Positions 60,117 through 64,000 of a stretch of 64,000 nucleotides of DNA are shown piece by piece (the stretch's first letter is position 1; the number at the start of each line of letters is the position of its first letter). The translations under genes and the position numbers were made by a program. Under the pieces are notes generated by a model, which worked only from the letters and a program-made list of their open reading frames with translations, made no database searches and was not told the DNA's origin. Source of the stretch: Symbiodinium sp. CCMP2592 (lineage: Eukaryota; Sar; Dinophyceae; Suessiales; Symbiodiniaceae); assembly GCA_905221615.1 (NCBI GenBank), contig CAJNDT010006019.1:124001-188000 (forward strand), given 5' to 3'.

Positions 60117-60189
60117 CGACAGTTTTAGCCGCTTCTACTCTAAGACGTTGCCCACTTTGGAGCGCGTGGAGCTAACTGTCGAGCCAAAG
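60117..60189 (-). promoter_or_regulatory. LINE 5' leader with spliced-leader-like start
   Basis: The first transcribed-strand bases are CTTTGGCTCGACAG. The core TTTGGCTC equals the 3' part of the dinoflagellate spliced leader (ending TTTTGGCTCAAG), at exactly the element's 5' edge as set by the target duplication. Suggests that a trans-spliced RNA was the template at some point. Confidence 0.45.
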
Positions 60190-60206
60190 TTCTTCACAAG
60201 TGCCTC
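60190..60206. repeat. 17-bp target-site duplication, right
   Basis: TTCTTCACAAGTGCCTC, identical to 48,939-48,955. Marks the 5' side of the LINE. Confidence 0.95.
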
Positions 60207-60794
60207 ATTGGACTTGTTATCCGTGTATCCGCGGATGGCCACTCGCGAGGTCTTTCTATCCTCGCCCTCGGGGACCCAGAGACGTATCCCCACGAGGGTC
60301 GCTAGCAGTTCTAGCGCAGCTATCACTTTCTTGGGATCCCCTTTCGAGAAAGCCCAGGGAGCCCAGGCCTTATCCACTTCGAGTGAAAACCAGGGTCCCG
60401 GCTTCCCTTCGGATATCTCCAGGAAGCCCCCTATACAGGCCCTATCGGACTCAGCGAAAAAGCTCAGTGGTGGTAGCCCAGCGTAGAGAGTCACGGGACG
60501 TTGAAGCCTCTCCCCCTGGTCGAGCTTGTCGGCTAGCCATCGCATCAGGACCCTCAGCATCGTGGGTATGATGAGGTATCCCGTCTTCCCCTGGATAGCC
60601 GCGCACCAGGCGTGGAGGGGGCCCAGGAAGGGTCTCTGCCAGTCCAATGCTATGGCCGCAAAGCCTAGCCTTCCTAGCCGCTGCTGCATCTCCTTGGCCG
60701 TGACCTTGCCGGAGGCCACCTTGTCGTTTAGCCACAGCCAGGATGCGCGCTTCTTCGACATGCCTAGCCTGTGGGAGGAATACTCGGTCTCCAT
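60190..60794 (-). CDS. DIRS-like RT thumb and RNase H N-terminal part
   Basis: QRLGRLGFAAIALDWQRPFL and GPLHAWCAAI form the tether typical of DIRS-type RTs. RNase H follows with FFAESDRACIGGFLE (Asp), AALELLATLVGIRLW (Glu) and RGYTDNKSNEALVK (Asp). The open frame goes on to 60,135 in LINE sequence and stops there; residues after EALVK are not native. The rest of the domain is at 48,617-48,955. Confidence 0.88.
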
Positions 60795-61303
60795 CCCCAG
60801 CCCTCCACCCTATAGCCACCTCGAGTCTTCGCCCACTTGAAAGGATAACCCAGGACAAAAAGGAGGAGGTAACTCAGAGGAATCCCCTTCCTCCCCTCCG
60901 TCCCTATCCCCAGGGCCTCGAGGTCGTCGGCATATAGCAGGAGGTCGATGGGGTAGCCGGGTCCCAACAGATGATGGGTTGCCCGTAGCCCACATGCGGC
61001 TATCCTAGTCCACCAATAGCTTGCAGGAGATAGCCCGAAGGTGCCCACCTTGTTGACGTAGACGATCTGGCTATCCGGGTCACCGGGGATCGTCTCCTCG
61101 GTATCTATCTGGCAACCCATGAAGCCGTGCTCGCTAGCCTGGTGTTTGTATCGCCGGTGGGCCTTCGAGATATCCCCAACGACCGAGAAGGCAACCTCTC
61201 CACACCGGATCAGTTCTCGCAGGATCTGTTTCTTTTCTCTCGCCCCCGGAGCTCGGATCTTGTCGTATCCGATGGTTAACCCTGACGCCATGGGTGGCAT
61301 CAT
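60764..61303 (-). CDS. DIRS-like RT palm
   Basis: 179 codons. FSVVGDISKAHRRYKHQASE is motif A with Asp, GTFGLSPASYWWTRIAACGL takes the place of motif B, and IDLLLYADDLEALG is motif C (YADD). AKTRGGYRVEGWG begins the thumb. Frames change near 60,790 and near 61,295, so RT is spread over three registers. Confidence 0.88.
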   Translation of the reverse strand: MMPPMASGLTIGYDKIRAPGAREKKQILRELIRCGEVAFSVVGDISKAHRRYKHQASEHGFMGCQIDTEETIPGDPDSQIVYVNKVGTFGLSPASYWWTRIAACGLRATHHLLGPGYPIDLLLYADDLEALGIGTEGRKGIPLSYLLLFVLGYPFKWAKTRGGYRVEGWGWRPSIPPTG

Positions 61304-61454
61304 GGATTATCCGCTTCTTGTCCTTCTCCTCGTCTTCGACTATCACGGCCAGAGAAGCGATAGCCCTATCCTCGCCAAACCTCGCCTTGAACTCGCCAAG
61401 GGTCATCTTCTCCATGAGGCCCTCTTCCACGTCCTCGTCGAACTTAGCCCGCAC
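61134..61454 (-). CDS. DIRS-like RT fingers
   Basis: MEKMTLGEFKARFGEDRAIA and KKRIIHDATHGVRVNHRIR are the RT N-terminal motifs (basic R...D.T.G..VN). After VNHRIR the native sequence moves to the register of the palm ORF near 61,295. The rest of this frame is out of register. Confidence 0.8.
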   Translation of the reverse strand: MRAKFDEDVEEGLMEKMTLGEFKARFGEDRAIASLAVIVEDEEKDKKRIIHDATHGVRVNHRIRQDPSSGGERKETDPARTDPVWRGCLLGRWGYLEGPPAIQTPG

Positions 61455-61528
61455 GAACTCTCGGTGATCACTAACCGACGAGTAGGGTACCCATGCTAGC
61501 GCGGGCTCCCACGGGGTGTTGTCAGAGT

Positions 61529-61858
61529 CTAGCCACCAGGAACATGCGGAGTCCGAGGTAGCCCTTCCAGTATCCCCAAGGGTAGGCCTTCCTCGGCCCG
61601 GCGCAGGAAGTCTCTATCCGGATCGCCCGCAGCCTCGAGGATCGCCCGAAGTAGCCGAAGTCGGAGAGGCTGGCCCGGGGGAATATCCAAAATGCCGGGT
61701 TCGCTGAGGTCCTGGCCCTCTATCCAAGTTTGCAAGAGCTGCAGCAGTTCCTCATGTAGCAGACTATCGCGAGCTAGCTTGCATCCGGACTCGCCTCCCA
61801 TAGCCATCCGGAAGGCCTCCTTCTCCAGCTCGGTCTCGGAGCCCGCTCGCCTGACCAC
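61529..61858 (-). CDS. DIRS-like linker between methyltransferase and RT
   Basis: 109 codons. Helical, Leu-rich (LHEELLQLLQTWIEGQDLSE, LRLRLLRAILEAAGDPDRDF) followed by EEGLPLGILEGLPRTPHV. The last motif precedes RT fingers in related elements as I remember them. Confidence 0.6.
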   Translation of the reverse strand: MVRRAGSETELEKEAFRMAMGGESGCKLARDSLLHEELLQLLQTWIEGQDLSEPGILDIPPGQPLRLRLLRAILEAAGDPDRDFLRRAEEGLPLGILEGLPRTPHVPGG

Positions 61859-61879
61859 GATCTCACGAATTTTGGCTCG

Positions 61880-62859
61880 TCATGACTCGCCCGCAGCATG
61901 TAGCCTTGATTGGCGGGGCCATCGCCCGGGGGAGCATAGCCCTCCGCCATCGTGGAAGTCCTTTATCCCATCGGTCTGGTGGCATCGCCGTGGTGGACCT
62001 TGGCCACCATGTAGCCGAGGTCCTTCAGGTTGGTTCGTGACGTAGCCAAGGTCGTCAGGTGTGGTCGTATCCTGCACATGTTGTCCCCCTTCTCCGGAGG
62101 CAGTCGCAGCAGTAGTCGTGCAGGTAGCCAGAGCAAGTTGCGCCAGCCAGCAGGATAGCTCTGAAGTCCACTCGCCATGGGAAGCCGTAGCCAGCATTGG
62201 GGCCTGCGTTGGAGTAGCCGCTGATGCCGGGGGCAGGGGCCCGAGGTAGCCTCCATCGGGATCGTACGTCGGTAGGCCCTCATGCACCGTAGCCGGCATC
62301 TCCAACGTTGTTTTGAGCAGCAGCCGCGTTGGTTTCGCCGAAGTCGAGCGTAGCCCCTGACTAGCCAAGTGCCCATGTTCAGGCCACTGCCACATGCTAG
62401 CCGGTCGTTTCCCTTTGTTGGGGCCTGCTGGCATAGCCCCCAGATCTTCGGGTTGCTCAAGACGAAGAAGGTAGCCGAGCTGAGAGCGGCTTTAGCTATT
62501 TCAAAAGAAAAATCAGCAAAAATGTTGCCAAGGATAGCCCGGTCTCTCTCTTTGGAGGTGAGCTTAGCCAAACCACGAGGCTCGCCGAAGCTGCGAACGG
62601 GCCGCGGACCTTTGCGGTTTGCCCAAGTAGCCCGAGAGAAGGTCGCCACCGGAGGGGACATAGCCACAATGTCCCAAGAGCCCGACTGGACCATAGCAAG
62701 ATATTTGGATCTCGCCTTATAAGAGGTAGCCAGGTCGGTCGATGGACTTCTTGCCAGATCTACACAGCATATATCCACATCGACGTTGAAGGTGGAAGCT
62801 AGCCGTCGGAGATGCCATTGGAAGCTTCCCTGTCTCTCCCACCCGGAAAAGAGGTACAA
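61880..62859 (-). CDS. DCM-like cytosine methyltransferase domain, degenerate
   Basis: Two registers joined by a frame change near 62,440-62,470. First: MYLFSGWERQGSFQWHLRRL (AdoMet-binding motif I region, LFSG), VDVDICCVDLARSPSTDL, then WDIVAMSPPVATFSRATWAN, where family members carry SPPC; the catalytic Cys is Val71 (codon 62,647-62,649). Second: EQPEDLGAMPAGPNKGKRPA, SMWQWPEH and KPTRLLLKT. The fold and motif order are those of C5-cytosine methyltransferases fused in dinoflagellate retroelements. Loss of Cys should abolish methyl transfer. A Ser/Ala-rich tail follows. Confidence 0.7.
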
Positions 62860-62934
62860 GACTTGTAGCCGACGGTTAACCGGAGGCGTAGCCGGAGTAG
62901 CCTGAAGTGGAGCCGCAGGCGGTGGCGCAGGAAG

Positions 62935-63984
62935 TCAGTTAGCCGCCGAGGAGGGTGTAGCCGCACCCGGGCAGTTGAGGGCCGAGTGCTCGCCCCGGCA
63001 CTTTGTGCAGACGTGCACAAAGTGGCACTTATCCCCCTTCTTACATCCGCCCTTGAGGTTAAACCGAAAACAAATAGGCTTATTATCCTCGGTGCGGTTG
63101 AAGGTGCCGGTCTTCGCCTTCTTGTTGCTATCCTTGCCGTCCTTGCCCTTGCCTTTGCCCTTGCGCTTCTTGGTGGGCTTATCCGGCTGCGTGTTATCCC
63201 ACGACCAGGGCTGCGGCCGCTTGGCAGAAAGTGCTAGCGGGGTTGTGAAGTGACGCTCCTTTGTAGCCGCGTCTTTCCAGGACTGGACTAGCGCATCGGC
63301 AAAGCCTATCCCTTTGAGGACCATTTGCTTGTAGGTCTGCTTCCTGATAGCATTCTCGTAGGATAGCACCAAGGTCCAGGGCGGCGCCAGGGAACCGCTA
63401 GCATCGTTAGAACGTAGCCCGTAGCAAAAGTCGCCCAGCAAGTAGTCTTTGTATTTCTCAAAGAGCTGGAAGTCGATATCCTTCAGCTCGGATCGCCCCG
63501 GGTGCTGCAAGCCTATCATGAGAAGGGCATTCTGCATCACAGTTAGCCGGAGCCGAAGCTGCTCTGGGACTGATGGCATCGCCCCTTTCGAGGTAGCCTT
63601 CTTGAGCATGAGGGCGGTGCCTTTGCTATCCCATTGGGGAACTAGCACATCCGGATCAATCTCGTCTCTGGATAGCACCTCGTTCAAGGGTTCTGCCCTG
63701 AACTCGCCCGTTTCTAGCTCGTGTAGCTTTCGTTCAATGTATTCCTTTGCAGGAATGTGCTTATCCTCGGGCTCGCCAAACTTTTGCGCAAAGGCTTGGC
63801 GCATAGCCATGTACTCTGTCTGTGGGATGGGTTTCGCCCACTCCCGGACTTCGCTAGCCGCTTCTCTATCCGCCTGCTCGCGGGTACGAGCCTGGGCTGC
63901 TCTCCAGGCCACCACGAAGGCGGCCGCTAGCGCCCTGTTCACCAACGAACTTTCCGGCTCTATCGAGAAGTCCTTCGCTAGCAC
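62935..63984 (-). CDS. DIRS-like gag-like protein with CCCH finger (partial)
   Basis: 349 codons visible; the window edge cuts near the start. Helical N-terminal part (ALAAAFVVAWRAAQARTREQ), a folded middle (LRLRLTVMQNALLMIGLQHP, KDYLLGDFCYGLRS), Lys/Gly-rich PTKKRKGKGKGKDGKDSNKK and a CCCH-type finger ICFRFNLKGGCKKGDKCHFV followed by HVCTKCRGEHSALNC. The double Cys/His cluster is a likely RNA-binding module. Position upstream of the enzymes fits a gag role. Confidence 0.7.
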   Translation of the reverse strand: MLAKDFSIEPESSLVNRALAAAFVVAWRAAQARTREQADREAASEVREWAKPIPQTEYMAMRQAFAQKFGEPEDKHIPAKEYIERKLHELETGEFRAEPLNEVLSRDEIDPDVLVPQWDSKGTALMLKKATSKGAMPSVPEQLRLRLTVMQNALLMIGLQHPGRSELKDIDFQLFEKYKDYLLGDFCYGLRSNDASGSLAPPWTLVLSYENAIRKQTYKQMVLKGIGFADALVQSWKDAATKERHFTTPLALSAKRPQPWSWDNTQPDKPTKKRKGKGKGKDGKDSNKKAKTGTFNRTEDNKPICFRFNLKGGCKKGDKCHFVHVCTKCRGEHSALNCPGAATPSSAAN

Positions 63985-64000
63985 CGATTTCAGATCGGCT

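Larger units (their letters stand above)
48956..60189 (-). mobile_element. LINE with OTU, APE endonuclease, RT and RNase H (11.2 kb)
   Basis: Bounded on both sides by a perfect 17-bp target duplication inside the DIRS-like RNase H gene. Coding order: a 2,011-codon ORF with Cys-rich repeats, an NPGP motif and an OTU domain; zinc-finger region; AP-endonuclease; RT; RNase H; a 3' region of about 700 bp ending in a short A5 on the coding strand. APE plus RT plus RNase H is the I/R1-like group. The 5' end begins CTTTGGCTCGACAG and precedes the first Met by 73 bp, so the copy appears full-length. Three or four frame changes interrupt the second half. Confidence 0.93.
47951..63984 (-). mobile_element. 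DIRS-like retroelement, split by a LINE, open at window end
   Basis: Coding order on the minus strand: CCCH gag-like ORF, DCM-like methyltransferase, linker, RT with YADD, RNase H, then a B1-A2-B2 terminus. The RT/RNase H pair (FxxExDRAxxGGFLE, TDNKSN, LQWIRRDINQLADDLTN) resembles DIRS-type enzymes seen in dinoflagellates. No tyrosine recombinase is visible; it could lie beyond the window. Split direct repeats would fit a Ngaro/PAT/VIPER-type element. The RNase H gene is interrupted by 11.2 kb of LINE. Multiple frame changes suggest decay. Confidence 0.75.

Overview
The window is nuclear DNA of a eukaryote with a repeat-rich genome, most likely a dinoflagellate (a Suessiales/Symbiodinium-type genome is my best guess). 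Evidence: Ty1/copia, DIRS-like and RNase H-bearing LINE proteins with signatures I associate with dinoflagellate genomes; a host gene whose introns repeatedly use GC instead of GT donors; and a LINE 5' end resembling the 3' end of the dinoflagellate spliced leader. No prokaryotic operon structure, rRNA gene or CRISPR array is visible.

Layout. 1-6,865: host DNA, partly GC-rich, with weak exon-like minus-strand reading frames. 6,866-22,656: one complete Ty1/copia-type LTR retrotransposon on the minus strand (165-bp LTRs differing at 2 positions, 5-bp CGTCT target duplication, tRNA-type primer site, gag, protease, a RapZ-C-like domain, integrase, a 2-oxoglutarate/Fe(II) oxygenase-like domain, RT, RNase H). 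It is interrupted at 14,536-18,097 by a 3.56-kb terminal-inverted-repeat element with a 3-bp TTA/TAA duplication; removing the insert restores the reading frame. 23,049-25,996: a multi-exon host gene on the minus strand for a CELF/Bruno-like RNA-binding protein with an RS-rich region, one RRM assembled from six small exons, helical exons and a Pro/Gly/Met-rich tail. 26-41.5 kb: host DNA with exon-like pieces, several opposed fragments of retroelement proteins, a 580-bp AT heptamer array, an inverted minisatellite, and a second multi-exon gene for a charged/coiled-coil protein (39.4-40.9 kb). 41.57-42.66 kb: a 1.1-kb TG-rich satellite.

42.7-47.95 kb (plus strand): a retroelement with a 380-aa ORF1, an intact 898-aa ORF2 with an N-terminal GIY-YIG endonuclease and a C-terminal reverse transcriptase (permuted Penelope-like architecture), and a Pro/Arg/Ser-rich ORF3. 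47,951 to the window end: a DIRS-like element on the minus strand (CCCH gag-like ORF, a DCM-like cytosine methyltransferase domain with its catalytic Cys changed to Val, RT, RNase H, and a repeat-spacer-repeat terminus). Its RNase H gene is split by a nearly full-length 11.2-kb LINE (48,956-60,189) flanked by a 17-bp target duplication.

Taken together, the window is a nest of elements within elements. Three carry accessory enzymes that could act on DNA bases or protein modification: a TET/JBP-like oxygenase in the copia element, a degenerate cytosine methyltransferase in the DIRS-like element, and an OTU cysteine protease in the LINE. Most retroelement genes are crossed by frame changes, so these copies look defective, or the assembly carries indel errors. 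All assignments are from reading the sequence; no database search was made.
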